A stretch of 64,000 bases of DNA. Source: Psychrobacillus faecigallinarum (GTDB taxonomy: Bacteria; Bacillota; Bacilli; Bacillales_A; Planococcaceae). Positions 42,302 to 51,790 of this stretch are shown here, piece after piece. How positions within the stretch are numbered: position 1 is the stretch's first letter; each line of letters opens with the position of its first letter. A program made the position numbers and the translations under genes. Where the stretch lies: assembly GCF_014836595.1 (NCBI RefSeq), contig NZ_JACSQO010000001.1, forward strand, positions 1 through 64,000, given 5' to 3'. Below the pieces are notes generated by a model. That model saw only the letters and a list, made by a program, of their open reading frames with translations, did no database searches and was not told where the DNA came from.

Positions 42302-42841
42302 ATGTCAAAACCTTTAAATGTATATATACGTCCATTTATACTCTCAGATGCTGAAGAATTACTAAATTTAGAAAAGAGAAATCGAGCTTTTCAACAAAAC
42401 TATTCTGTATCACTTCCAGAAAATTACTGGACTATAGAAACTCAAAAAGAATTAATTGAAAAATGGGCAGAAAATATAAAAAAGGATATCGGATATCAAT
42501 TTGGTATATTTAAAATCGACGGTGATGTTCTTATTGGATCTATCTCATTATTTCAAGTTTTCCGTGGGCCACGTCAGAGCGCACTTTTGGGCTATTCCTT
42601 AGACCAAGAACATAATGGTAGAGGTTACACTACAGAAGCTACTAATCTGGTTATAGAATACGCTTTTGAAAAACTAAACTTACATCGAATAGAAGCTGGT
42701 GTAATGCCGGACAACATTGGTTCTATTCGTGTTTTAGAAAAAGCTGGTTTCCACAATGAAGGATTAGCAAAAAAAAGTGTTGAAATAAACGGAAGCTGGG
42801 AAGACCATCAAATGTATGCAATATTAAATCCTAAACACTAG
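42302..42841 (+). CDS. GNAT acetyltransferase (RimJ/RimL type)
   Basis: The 179-residue protein begins VYIRPFILSDAEELLNLEKR. It carries the acetyl-CoA loop region LGYSLDQEHNGRGYTTEAT (Q/RxxGxG-like) and IEAGVMPDNIGSIRVLEKAG. This is the RimJ/RimL branch that acetylates N-termini of ribosomal or other proteins. ATG 42302 follows AAAGGAAG. It is monocistronic. The gap 41949-42301 holds no gene. Confidence 0.85.
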   Translation: MSKPLNVYIRPFILSDAEELLNLEKRNRAFQQNYSVSLPENYWTIETQKELIEKWAENIKKDIGYQFGIFKIDGDVLIGSISLFQVFRGPRQSALLGYSLDQEHNGRGYTTEATNLVIEYAFEKLNLHRIEAGVMPDNIGSIRVLEKAGFHNEGLAKKSVEINGSWEDHQMYAILNPKH

Positions 42842-43264
42842 CATTTGTTATCTGAGTAAATAAGAGAAGCTCGCCTACGAATTTTTATTTATAATGATAT
42901 TGAATATTATCAAGTCTCATTGTTTTACTGGACGTGGGGCAGTCTTTTCAGTTATTTCTATTACTTTAGTTTTTGAAGATAGTATTTTATCCTTAATCTA
43001 AGTTATTGCTCCAAAGTTTTCTACTGTTCTCTCTTTAGCATTGTCCTAAATTGTACTCCTCATCACCCAGGTGTAAGTCGTTTAGGACTTAATGCGTATT
43101 TGCAGTGCCCACCCTGAGATACTGTTACCGCATAATTATTAATGATAGTATAACGAGATTTGCCTTCTAAACACCACAAAAACCCCGAAAGGTCCACTTT
43201 TCATGTGTCCACTATTTGAGGTTCAGTTTAGAGATTAGTGTATGTGCTAAATATTATTTATAAT
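42842..43264. other. gap without a supported gene
   Basis: Mixed AT-rich sequence. GGTCCACTTTTCATGTGTCC near 43190 looks like an insertion-sequence end, but no partner repeat or transposase is visible. Confidence 0.35.
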
Positions 43265-44005
43265 TCATTCACTAATGAGGGCAAATTTTGTTTCTAATTT
43301 TTTACGCATAGATAATGCTAACGAAATAGCAGTTACAACTAAAATAATAATTACTGTCGTATCAAGAATTGCACTGGATCCTCCGCTACCTAGAAATTGA
43401 ATTAGATTATGAAGGCTATGAAACAGAATTAACGGATAAATATTTCTTGTTCTAATAAATAATTGCGCTAGCACAATACCTATTAATAAAGAATATACCA
43501 ATTGAAGTCCAGTTTGCCCCATACTCTGTCCAGATAACAAGTTAAGCATGTGTGTGACAGAAAATAAGATACTCGAAGTCAGAATAGCTGGAAGGATACC
43601 AAGTGGTAGTAATATTTTAATCATTATTCCTCTGTAAATACTTTCTTCCACAAAGCCAACTAAAATAGCAAAGCCAACATAGAAAATAATTGTTTTAAGA
43701 GGTTGAGAACTAAAGCCTTGTAAACATAATACGATCAAAATAACAAGTAGTGGTAAATAGGGTATCCAATTTGTTCTTGTCAGTTCTCGTTTGAAACCAA
43801 AATAAGTCCACTTTCTCTTCCATGTAAAATAAATAATTAACACTAGTGCTGTTGGTATAAACGATATTAATATCGGAGAATTGTAACTTAATTGCTTTAT
43901 TGTTGCGATTGCACCCGCTATAAAAACCACTAGTAAAAAACTGACCTCAATCAGAATGATACTTTTTATAGGGTGTTTTTTAGAAAAACTTAACTTATTA
44001 TCCAT
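43265..44005 (-). CDS. CPBP intramembrane protease
   Basis: The 246-residue protein has about eight membrane helices. The catalytic set of the CPBP (CAAX protease/bacteriocin-processing) family is present: EESIYRGIM near residue 118, His in LFSVTHML near 149 and HSLHN near 198. Such enzymes process prenylated proteins or bacteriocins, or give immunity. No substrate gene lies next to it. ATG 44005 follows AGGAGG. Confidence 0.85.
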   Translation of the reverse strand: MDNKLSFSKKHPIKSIILIEVSFLLVVFIAGAIATIKQLSYNSPILISFIPTALVLIIYFTWKRKWTYFGFKRELTRTNWIPYLPLLVILIVLCLQGFSSQPLKTIIFYVGFAILVGFVEESIYRGIMIKILLPLGILPAILTSSILFSVTHMLNLLSGQSMGQTGLQLVYSLLIGIVLAQLFIRTRNIYPLILFHSLHNLIQFLGSGGSSAILDTTVIIILVVTAISLALSMRKKLETKFALISE

Positions 44006-44199
44006 TGCACATCTTTCCTCCTAATAATATCTTCTTGCCAACCAAATGCAGAACTAAAAATAAATATTATACTTTAAAATTCAATATGATAAACTCTTCA
44101 ACCTTTTCAAATCAATCCCCCTTTTTTTTCATTAGATATGAAAATCATATTCGTTAAACTGTCGCAAGTAGTCCAATTACTTAATAATATTTATGATTT

Positions 44200-44340
44200 C
44201 TAAAGTAGTTTTAGTATTTTATGAGCTAACCGCCTAGAAATTTTGACGACTTCTATACTATCAATGACTTCATGTATAATTTTCTGAAGCTCAGCGATTT
44301 CCACTAACATTCTACTTCTATACTTTTCCATATTTATCAT
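44200..44340 (-). CDS. Spo0E-like small protein with altered motif
   Basis: ATG 44340 follows GGAGGG. The 46-residue helical hairpin reads MEKYRSRMLVEIAELQKIIH, then SIEVVKISRRLAHKIL. The layout (R-x-x-M near the start, then S-x-x-L) resembles Spo0E-family aspartyl phosphatases. However, the SQxLD signature reads SRRLA, so the Asp is missing and activity is doubtful. Confidence 0.5.
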   Translation of the reverse strand: MINMEKYRSRMLVEIAELQKIIHEVIDSIEVVKISRRLAHKILKLL

Positions 44341-44406
44341 TGTATTCCCTCCTTGTCTCTAAAAAGAGTAGTAATATGATCAAATTATTAATACTACCTT
44401 TCATGC

Positions 44407-44433
44407 AAATAAAAAAAGCATCATTTCTGATGC
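44407..44433 (-). terminator. terminator hairpin
   Basis: GCATCA and TGATGC pair around TTTC beside a seven-A run (T run on the minus strand), past the 44538 gene. Confidence 0.65.
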
Positions 44434-44537
44434 CTCGGTTAACTTACTCTTAATGCAAAAAAACCCCAAGTTAGATTTAGATGTCACATAACCAAATTAT
44501 GGGCTCACTACATCCGCAAAGGTTTTAATTTTTTTAA

Positions 44538-44837
44538 TTAAAGTATCGTTTGAATCTTAATTTCTTCTCTTTTATTTTTAAGTAAATCAGCTATACTTTC
44601 ACCTTTTATTTTTATATCCTCCAACTTACTTACATCTTTTATAGCAAAATACTCACTTAATCTTGTTTTACCACACCATAACGCTCGACCTTCTTTAGCA
44701 GAATGAGAAATAAAATACTCTTTATCTTTGTAAATAAATTCGATTTCTCTACCCTCTTCTAAAAAAGCTAAGAGTTTTTCATAACTTATTATATTATTAA
44801 CCGGATTATCATAATTATCCATTAGCTTCAACCCCAT
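44538..44837 (-). CDS. conserved hypothetical protein
   Basis: The product has 99 residues (94 if the second ATG, 44822, is used; it has GGGG upstream). It reads SYEKLLAFLEEGREIEFIYK, then EYFISHSAKEGRALWCGKTR. It is small, soluble and acidic. Similar proteins occur in Bacilli without a known function. It is monocistronic with a terminator. Confidence 0.55.
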   Translation of the reverse strand: MGLKLMDNYDNPVNNIISYEKLLAFLEEGREIEFIYKDKEYFISHSAKEGRALWCGKTRLSEYFAIKDVSKLEDIKIKGESIADLLKNKREEIKIQTIL

Positions 44838-45070
44838 TCATTGCACTTCTAACCCCATTAGTCCAAGTTTATCTATACTCCCGACTTCCGATATCAACCA
44901 TCAAATACTACCAAATACCCAAATCTCGTTCCTATAGCCTGGAGATAGATAACCTACCCCACTAAACTTCAATTCACATTGAGAAAGTGGGCTTTTATCT
45001 AATTTAAATAACATCTTGGTTTGATAGTAGATAAATACTTAGTTAAAAGTTAAAGAAAATTACCACATAA

Positions 45071-45100
45071 GTATAAATAATACCTCTATAACCTATTCTA
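45071..45100 (+). promoter_or_regulatory. candidate forespore (sigma-G/F-like) promoter of the ger operon
   Basis: GTATA (45071) and TATTCTA (45094) are 18 bases apart, near the sigma-G consensus (GYATA, CATNNTA). They lie 40 bases before the germination operon. Germination receptor operons are usually transcribed in the forespore. Confidence 0.4.
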
Positions 45101-45138
45101 AATATGAAGTCTAGAATAGGAGGAGGACAATACACGAT

Positions 45139-46662
45139 ATGAAATTTAAACTGTCTTTCTTTAAAAATCTTCCTTCAGTCAAAAAAGGGAAAGAAACAGA
45201 ATCCACGCAAAAAACTATTTCTGCCTCAAACAGTTTATTTATAAAAGAAATAAGGGAGTTAACAAACAATCCATCAGATTTGATTGTAAGAGACATTACT
45301 CCTAATCTCGTTATTATTTATATTGATAATCTTGTGGATGGACAGACCTTAAATGAGCATATCCTGCGAGAGTTGCAACAAAAAAGTTATGATTCTCCAG
45401 AGTGCATTAAAGCTAATCTATCCATACCTGAAATAGACTTGTCAGATCTCCTAGATGAAGCAATTCAATCAATGGTAAATGGAACAGTATTGATTCATGT
45501 GGAAGGGAACTCTCAAGTTGTTCTAGCAAGCATCTCTAAAAATGAGTCGCGTAGTTTGTCGGCACCGGAAAACGAATCTCAAGTAATTGGCTCTCAGGTT
45601 GGGTTCAATGAGAGCATTTCAACAAATATTTCTCTTGTACGTAGATACATAATAAGTCCCGATCTAAGTTTAGAAAAATTCAAAGTTGGCAAACTAACAA
45701 ACACATCAGTTACTTTATTGTACATGAACGGAATCGCCTCAGAAGAAATAGTCAGCTCGTTAAGACAGAGAATTACGAGCCTCAAACTTGATGCATTGAT
45801 AGATAGTGCCGCTCTTACACAAATGATTGATGATAACTCTATGTCAATCTTTCCTCAGTTTCTTCTTACTGAGAGACCTGATAGGTTTTGCGATTCCCTA
45901 TTAAACGGAAAAGTGGGAGTAATTGTTGATGGTAGTTCCATGGCAATCATTTGTCCCCAATCGTTTATAGAATTTTTTCAAAGTAGAGAGGATCAAAATC
46001 TTAGATGGCAAATAGCAACCTTTCTTCGATTATTAAGGTTTAGTGCTGTTGTATTATCTATTTTTTTGACACCCATATACGTTGCTGCATTGACTTTTCA
46101 TTATGAAGTTATACCGCAAGCATTTTTAGTACCACTTAGTGAATCAAGGGCTTTGGTGCCCTTCCCCCCAGTATTTGAAGCATTATTGTTAGAAATCATT
46201 ATTGAATTATTACGAGAGGCCGGCGGTCGATTGCCGACAAAGATCGGCCAAACTATTGGTATCGTTGGAGGTATTGTAATTGGAACTGCAGCTGTGCAAG
46301 CGGGAATTACCAGCAATATATTAATAATTATTATTGCTTTAAGTGCATTAGCCTCTTTTACAACTCCTAGTTACATGATGGGAAATGTAATTAGAGTCCT
46401 TAGATTTCCAATCATAATTTTAGCAGGATTCTGGGGATTTTTTGGCGTTATGCTTGCTTTTTGTTTTATCCTTATTCATCTTTTAAGACAATCCAGTATG
46501 GGGACTCCTTATACCGCTCCATTTTATCCTCCTCGTCTAAAAGACTGGAGTAATAGTATTATCAGAATGCCTTTACCATTAACAAGCAAAAGACCTACCA
46601 GTACTAAAGCAAAAAATAAGAAAAAATATGATACAGAGCCTATAAAACCTGAAAAAAGGTGA
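45139..46662 (+). CDS. spore germination receptor subunit A (GerA type)
   Basis: The 507-residue protein has a large soluble N-terminal domain (NPSDLIVRDITPNLVIIYID), GERPD-type SIFPQFLLTERPDRFCDSLL, and four to five membrane helices after residue 290 (FLRLLRFSAVVLSIFLTPIY, IVGGIVIGTAAVQAG). The C-terminus is hydrophilic. It belongs to the inner spore membrane receptor that senses germinants. ATG 45139 follows AGGAGGAGG. It is followed directly by the B and C genes. Confidence 0.93.
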   Translation: MKFKLSFFKNLPSVKKGKETESTQKTISASNSLFIKEIRELTNNPSDLIVRDITPNLVIIYIDNLVDGQTLNEHILRELQQKSYDSPECIKANLSIPEIDLSDLLDEAIQSMVNGTVLIHVEGNSQVVLASISKNESRSLSAPENESQVIGSQVGFNESISTNISLVRRYIISPDLSLEKFKVGKLTNTSVTLLYMNGIASEEIVSSLRQRITSLKLDALIDSAALTQMIDDNSMSIFPQFLLTERPDRFCDSLLNGKVGVIVDGSSMAIICPQSFIEFFQSREDQNLRWQIATFLRLLRFSAVVLSIFLTPIYVAALTFHYEVIPQAFLVPLSESRALVPFPPVFEALLLEIIIELLREAGGRLPTKIGQTIGIVGGIVIGTAAVQAGITSNILIIIIALSALASFTTPSYMMGNVIRVLRFPIIILAGFWGFFGVMLAFCFILIHLLRQSSMGTPYTAPFYPPRLKDWSNSIIRMPLPLTSKRPTSTKAKNKKKYDTEPIKPEKR

Positions 46663-46666
46663 AATA

Positions 46667-47779
46667 ATGAAAAGTTCCATAAAAATTAGCCAAAATGAAA
46701 TGCTTAATGCTTTTTTACTTTTCTTTGTGATTCATAGTGCTCAAATAGGTGTTGGGGTACAAGGATTTCAGCGTGTTGTGTATCAAGATGCTAAACATGA
46801 CGCTTGGATCTCAATAATTATTGCAGGACTTGCCACACATATTGTTGTTTTTTTTATGATAAAAACTTTAGAGTTATACGGTTCCGATGACCTATATGGT
46901 ATCCATCAAGATGTGTATGGAAAATTGATAGGAAGTTTATTGAATGCTACCTATCTTATATATTGTAGCTTTGCCTTCTTTTCTATATTACGCAACTACA
47001 TTGAAGTAATCCAAACATGGATATTCCCCGGTTTAAGTACATGGTTTATTTCTTCTTCATTGTTGTTAATCGTGATTTATGCTTTTACAGGTGGGCTCCG
47101 TGTAATTGTGGGGGTTTCTTTTTTTAGCGTTATATTGTCTTTGTGGCTACTTCCAATTTTAACAATTCCTCTTGAATATTCAACAGCTGCTAACCTCTTG
47201 CCTATTTTAGAAACTAAAATAAGCTCTATTTTAAAAGGAGCTCATTCTATGACTTTCACTATTATTGGCTTCGAAATTCTTTATAGTATTTACCCTTACA
47301 TAAAGGAAAAAGAAAAGGTGAAGAAGCATGCCCACCTGGCTTTATTAGCTACTACATTGGTGTATCTTTCTATTATGTTGATTTCGATTACTTATTATAG
47401 TGAAGGAAAGTTACTTAAAACAGTTTGGGCGACTTTAACCTTATTTAGCTTCATAAGTTTTCCGTTTGTTGAAAGGTTTGAGTATGTTGCTGTTTGTTAC
47501 TGGATGCTGATTATTATACCAAACCTATGTTTTTACGTTTGGGCAGCTTATAGAGCGACAACACGAATAGTAAAAATTAGCGGGAATAAATTCGTATGGC
47601 TATTCTCTTTTGTTGCTTTAATAGGTACTTTAGTTGTTCAAAGCAGAACTCAAATCAATACCTTTAACAACGAATTTGCCAAATATGCTTTTTATATTGT
47701 CTTTGTCTATCCTATTTTCTTATACTTAATCGCTGTGGTGAAAAAGAAATTCACAACTAAAAAGGAGCAGGAAGAATGA
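46667..47779 (+). CDS. spore germination receptor subunit B (GerB type)
   Basis: The 370-residue protein has ten membrane helices of the APC superfamily. It begins ISQNEMLNAFLLFFVIHSAQ, then IGVGVQGFQRVVYQDAKHDA, the GerB pattern. It forms the germinant-binding transporter-like part of the receptor. It starts five bases after the A gene stop and overlaps the C gene start by four bases. Confidence 0.93.
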   Translation: MKSSIKISQNEMLNAFLLFFVIHSAQIGVGVQGFQRVVYQDAKHDAWISIIIAGLATHIVVFFMIKTLELYGSDDLYGIHQDVYGKLIGSLLNATYLIYCSFAFFSILRNYIEVIQTWIFPGLSTWFISSSLLLIVIYAFTGGLRVIVGVSFFSVILSLWLLPILTIPLEYSTAANLLPILETKISSILKGAHSMTFTIIGFEILYSIYPYIKEKEKVKKHAHLALLATTLVYLSIMLISITYYSEGKLLKTVWATLTLFSFISFPFVERFEYVAVCYWMLIIIPNLCFYVWAAYRATTRIVKISGNKFVWLFSFVALIGTLVVQSRTQINTFNNEFAKYAFYIVFVYPIFLYLIAVVKKKFTTKKEQEE

Positions 47780-48903
47780 AAAAGTTGAGCTTCTATTTAA
47801 TAACACTTTTTCTATGCATTATTTTGGCCGGGTGTGCAGAGACAAATATTCTTGATAGAATCGGATTAACCACTTTAGTTGGCTATGATATCGGTAGTGA
47901 AGAAGAAAATATTAAAACTACAGCAGTTATTCGTGAAGTGAGTCCAGAATTTCAAAGTAATGTGGAGGTTGTCACGGCAGAGGAAGCAACAAGTAAAGGC
48001 GCTCGTGTAAAAACAAATCGAAAGCTCTCTAAAAAAATTATGGTAGGACAGATGAGAGTTATTCTTTTCAGCGAAGAGATAGCTAAGGATGATATTCATT
48101 ACTTTATTGATGCCCATTTAGAAAACGCTAGTGTTAGCAATGGGGTCTACATGGCAGTTGTTGAAGGGCCAATGTCATCCTTACTTGAATATAAATATGA
48201 AAACATTGAAGATATTGGACAACATATATACAGGTTATTAGAACAAAACATTGAATCTGAATACATGATTTCATCAACCCTTCATGTAGTAGCGCGTGAT
48301 TATTACTCGGCTGGCAGAAACATTGTTATGCCAATTATTAAAAGAGATGAAGAATTTGTTGAAATATCTGGCATTGCCTTTTTCAAAGATGGTAATATGT
48401 CAGGCAGGCTTTCCGCTGAAGATAGTTTTTTTGTAAAAATAATCAGAGATAATTATAAGCATGGAAACTTTCAAACCAAGCTAAAAGAAGAAGATATCTC
48501 CCCTTCATTAATGAAAAATTCTTTTGATGAGATTCCTTTAGCATTTGATACCGTAAAGACCGACAGAAAATTGAAATTAGTCAATTCGACAACTCCTGAA
48601 TTCGACTTAAACATTACCATTAAGGGAAGGTTATTGGAGCTTCGATCAGACATCGATGTAGGCAACCCCAAAATAGTAGAAGAGCTTGAAAAAGGTATTA
48701 GTAAGAACCTAAAAAAAGAAATATCAAGAGTAATTTCTATCGGACAAAAATATGAATCCGATGTTTTTGGATTTGGTGAATCGTATAGAAGCTCAGTAAG
48801 AAATTCCAAGCTTACCCCTGAAAAGTGGCATGAGTTGTTTAAAACTATGAAAGTAAATGTAAAAGTTGATTTTAAACTAGTGAGAAATGGCGTATTCGAA
48901 TAA
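47776..48903 (+). CDS. spore germination receptor subunit C (GerC-type lipoprotein)
   Basis: The 375-residue lipoprotein has lipobox LAGC near residue 20, then ETNILDRIGLTTLVGYDIG, KKIMVGQMRVILFSEEIAKD and a C-terminal domain (ISKNLKKEISRVISIGQKYE, DVFGFG). This is the GerC layout. It completes the A-B-C receptor. ATG 47776 overlaps the B gene end behind AAAGGAG. Confidence 0.93.
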   Translation: MKKLSFYLITLFLCIILAGCAETNILDRIGLTTLVGYDIGSEEENIKTTAVIREVSPEFQSNVEVVTAEEATSKGARVKTNRKLSKKIMVGQMRVILFSEEIAKDDIHYFIDAHLENASVSNGVYMAVVEGPMSSLLEYKYENIEDIGQHIYRLLEQNIESEYMISSTLHVVARDYYSAGRNIVMPIIKRDEEFVEISGIAFFKDGNMSGRLSAEDSFFVKIIRDNYKHGNFQTKLKEEDISPSLMKNSFDEIPLAFDTVKTDRKLKLVNSTTPEFDLNITIKGRLLELRSDIDVGNPKIVEELEKGISKNLKKEISRVISIGQKYESDVFGFGESYRSSVRNSKLTPEKWHELFKTMKVNVKVDFKLVRNGVFE

Positions 48904-48917
48904 ATGAACAATTTAAT

Positions 48918-49865
48918 TCAAATTGTATTATACTCTTCTTGTTTACCTGACATGATTAAGAGAAAGTGATTAAAAAAGTTTCGATAGTTTAAATCTAGTG
49001 CTACGCGATGTTTTCTTTTGTCACTAAAGCTTGTATCCAATATACTTTGTCCTCTTGAAGCAATTTCTAAACGTTTTTCAATTTGTATTGAATACGAGAA
49101 AAACGAAAAAAATTCTGGGTGTGTGAATGCCATAAGGGTCAATACGTCATGTACGGGACTTCCTTTAAGATGAGGATCTCGCGTCATATAAACCCTGTTA
49201 TAGAACTTCAAAAGTGGTTTGAGAACTCTGCTTTTATCAAAGTAGTCTATATAATTAATCATTTGTGGCGTTATGATAGCTTTACTAGTTGCGTTTAATG
49301 GGAGCACCGTAGTGTTTTGAGCATTAGAAAGAACGATTTCTACAGCTAAAGGATCAGCATGAAAATTAGCCTCTGCGTAAGATGTTACATTACCCGGAAC
49401 ATAAAATGCGCCACCCATTATATAGTATTCCTTCACTTTCTTCATTAGGCAATTGTTAAGAATAAACAACGTAGCAAGTGAAGTAAGGCGTCCCATATTA
49501 ACGATTATTAACTCATTTTCATATTTTTCTATCAACTGCTCTATTTCTAAAAATTGACCTACAGAAATTCCTTGAACTTGATTTGGCGTTATGGGACCAA
49601 GACCATGCGGACCGTGTATTTCAGGATAGTAAGATGGCTGTTCCCCGGTCAAAGGGAATTCCGCTCCACGAATGATAGGGATATCCTTGGAAAGATTAAA
49701 AACTTGAAATAAATACTGACTGTTTATTAACGCTTTTTGTCTGGATACATTACCATAATCTACAACTACACCAATAATTTCAATATCCTTATTTAAATGA
49801 GCGTAATATAATGCAATAGAATCATCGATTCCCATATCAGTAAATATTAGTACCTTCTTCATCAT
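48918..49865 (-). CDS. nucleoside hydrolase family protein, first Asp of DxDxxxDD replaced
   Basis: The 315-residue protein of the IunH fold reads VLIFTDMGIDDSIALYYAHL where the family has DTDPGIDDA. The first Asp, a calcium ligand and catalytic base in characterised enzymes, is Phe here. Later motifs are kept: NFHADPLAVEIVLS, VLPLNATSKA and GSPVHDVLTLMAF. It either uses another residue, or is a non-catalytic binding homologue. It is convergent with the ger operon. Confidence 0.8.
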   Translation of the reverse strand: MMKKVLIFTDMGIDDSIALYYAHLNKDIEIIGVVVDYGNVSRQKALINSQYLFQVFNLSKDIPIIRGAEFPLTGEQPSYYPEIHGPHGLGPITPNQVQGISVGQFLEIEQLIEKYENELIIVNMGRLTSLATLFILNNCLMKKVKEYYIMGGAFYVPGNVTSYAEANFHADPLAVEIVLSNAQNTTVLPLNATSKAIITPQMINYIDYFDKSRVLKPLLKFYNRVYMTRDPHLKGSPVHDVLTLMAFTHPEFFSFFSYSIQIEKRLEIASRGQSILDTSFSDKRKHRVALDLNYRNFFNHFLLIMSGKQEEYNTI

Positions 49866-50013
49866 TAAAACCCTCCGTATTATTTTTCATTTACTTATAT
49901 TACGAAGAAAAGAGGGATATGTCACAAACACGATCCAAAAATGCTCAACAGTCATAACTGTGACTGGTGAGCATTTTCTAAAGTAATTCTTCTTAGAGAA
50001 GTGAATCGAGGAA

Positions 50014-50475
50014 TTACCATTGCATATTTTTCAAATTCAATACCATTACTTTTTCTCCTTGTACATCAAGTTCTCCATTAAATTTAAAACCAAACTTTTC
50101 ATACATTTTAATTGCTACAAGGTTATTTTCATAAACACTTAAATAAATTCGCTCACATGAATATTTATCGGCTAGAAATGAAATGAGTAACTTGAAGTAA
50201 TAGCGGCCATAGCCCTTTCCTTGATAATGTTCATCGATAAAAAAGCGGTCTAGCCATACTCTCATACCATCTGGGTATTGAAATGGACCATACATCGCAA
50301 ATCCTATTGGGACATTTTCTTTATATAAACCGACTGGAACAAACCTCGGATCCTCTTTTGCTTCATTTAAGCATTGAACTACCGTTTCAATAAATCCTTC
50401 CTGTTCATCTGCTATGTGTAAACCTAAAATTTCTTGCTTATTTGAATCTGTAATGTCACGAATTTCTGTGAACAT
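50014..50475 (-). CDS. BltD-like polyamine GNAT acetyltransferase
   Basis: The 153-residue protein reads VWLDRFFIDEHYQGKGYGRY, then CERIYLSVYENNLVAIKMYE, FGFKFNGELDVQGEKVMVLN. It aligns from end to end with spermine/spermidine acetyltransferase BltD as I remember it. It should acetylate polyamines. The gene lies behind a MerR-type promoter and downstream of a MerR regulator, but the Blt pump of the B. subtilis operon is absent. Confidence 0.8.
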   Translation of the reverse strand: MFTEIRDITDSNKQEILGLHIADEQEGFIETVVQCLNEAKEDPRFVPVGLYKENVPIGFAMYGPFQYPDGMRVWLDRFFIDEHYQGKGYGRYYFKLLISFLADKYSCERIYLSVYENNLVAIKMYEKFGFKFNGELDVQGEKVMVLNLKNMQW

Positions 50476-50512
50476 AATGTCAAAACCCTTCTTTTATATT
50501 GCCTTCCCCTTA

Positions 50513-50543
50513 AACTTAAACTATTCGGTAACCGTATAGTCAA
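50513..50543 (-). promoter_or_regulatory. MerR-type promoter of the acetyltransferase gene
   Basis: On the minus strand TTGACT (50538-50543) and TAAGTT (50513-50518) are separated by 19 bases, the overlong spacer of MerR-activated promoters. The dyad CTATACGGTTACCGAATAG (50521-50539) fills the spacer. Confidence 0.75.
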
Positions 50544-50570
50544 GGAAACTCTTATATTTTCCACTTAAAC

Positions 50571-50606
50571 AAAAGGTGTCCTGTTGAATTCACAACAAGA
50601 CACCTG
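50571..50606 (-). terminator. terminator between MerR gene and acetyltransferase promoter
   Basis: AGGTGTC and GACACCT pair around CTGTTGAATTCACAACAA, itself partly palindromic, just past the MerR stop. Confidence 0.7.
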
Positions 50607-51446
50607 CTAATTTTGTTTTTGTTTTTCTATTAATTGTAAACATATTTTAGTCACCTGCACTTTTTTCTCACCGAAAAATATGCCATCAAATACGTATTCC
50701 TCATATGCATTAGACCCTATATCATAGCCATTTTGCTCAGCAGCTTCTTTTAAGCCTGCATAAGTTTCTTCAGCTGTATCACCAATCTGATATCCAATCA
50801 CATAATAGCCACCTGGCCGTTTATGAATATTGTCCTCTTTTGTATATTCACTCACTTTCATATAGACATGACTATAATGATAAAAATCTTTCTCTAAAAT
50901 CTGTTGCTTTTGCAAAATTGCGCCTAGAGGGTAGCCCAAATCTAAATGCTTGGATTGTATGTGATGGATAAATTCCGATAATTTCGCAATGAATTTACGT
51001 TCACTTAAATTCAGTATATTTTCACTTAACATATAGCGCTCTTCATCAAGGTATTGAATAGTGATACTGACTAAATCTTTTTCAAGCGCCTGCTCTGCAA
51101 GATTGATTTTCACTTCAAGTATCTTTTGTAAGTATGTTAGTTGTTTTATTTTGTCCTCAATCTCTATTGATTTATTTTTTAAGACATTAACAGTTTCTTT
51201 AGGATTTTTTTGATGTACAAGCGTTTTAATTTCACTAAGTGGAATATCTAATTCCTTAAATAAATTAATTATATGAAATAACTCAAATTGATCATATGAA
51301 TAGTAACGATAACCGTTATTCAATTTCACCTCAGGAGAAAGTAACCCAATGTCATCATAATGAAATAACGTCTGTTTCTTCACATGACAAAGTTTTGCGA
51401 ATTCTCCTGTTGTAAATAATCGTTTTATTTCTGAATCGGTGTACAT
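50607..51446 (-). CDS. MerR-family regulator (BltR/BmrR-like)
   Basis: The 279-residue protein starts with a MerR winged helix (FTTGEFAKLCHVKKQTLFHY, DDIGLLSPEV). A dimerisation coiled coil follows, then a GyrI-like effector domain (GGYYVIGYQIGDTAEETYAG, DGIFFGEKKVQVTKICL). It likely binds cationic drugs and activates the promoter of the acetyltransferase gene just downstream. Confidence 0.85.
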   Translation of the reverse strand: MYTDSEIKRLFTTGEFAKLCHVKKQTLFHYDDIGLLSPEVKLNNGYRYYSYDQFELFHIINLFKELDIPLSEIKTLVHQKNPKETVNVLKNKSIEIEDKIKQLTYLQKILEVKINLAEQALEKDLVSITIQYLDEERYMLSENILNLSERKFIAKLSEFIHHIQSKHLDLGYPLGAILQKQQILEKDFYHYSHVYMKVSEYTKEDNIHKRPGGYYVIGYQIGDTAEETYAGLKEAAEQNGYDIGSNAYEEYVFDGIFFGEKKVQVTKICLQLIEKQKQN

Positions 51447-51580
51447 ATTGATCCCCTATCTCTATACTTATCTTACTCGTATTAACATGTTTGAAGCTGA
51501 TTTAAGATATACGAAATACTCTTCTTTGATACCCCTTGTTTATATTATAAAATTCTCCATTCCTCATTAAAGGTTATATT

Positions 51581-51790
51581 TCACGTAACTATATAAAAAA
51601 TAAGTACCAAAACTAACAAACTTATTATCCAACTGATTAGGTGGATAAACAGATTCATACGACATTTTAATATTTGTAGAAATAAAGGAAACGCATATAA
51701 ACATGAAATAAACCCAAGTATACCTAAGTCCCGGTATTCCTCTATTATTGCATGATTAAAAAAACCATCTAAACAAAATAAATGTTATTC
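51581..51790 (-). pseudogene. possible membrane-protein remnant in an AT-rich gap
   Basis: A minus-strand frame without start codon or ribosome site reads IEEYRDLGILGFISCLYAFP, then hydrophobic stretches (LISWIISLLVLVLIFYI) to TGA 51581. It may be the end of a lost membrane protein. The rest of 51447-52193 is very AT-rich and shows no gene. Confidence 0.3.

Noticed and set aside
43178..43250. Possible insertion-sequence end near GGTCCACTTTTCATGTGTCC
   Set aside because: No partner inverted repeat, target duplication or transposase fragment is visible nearby.
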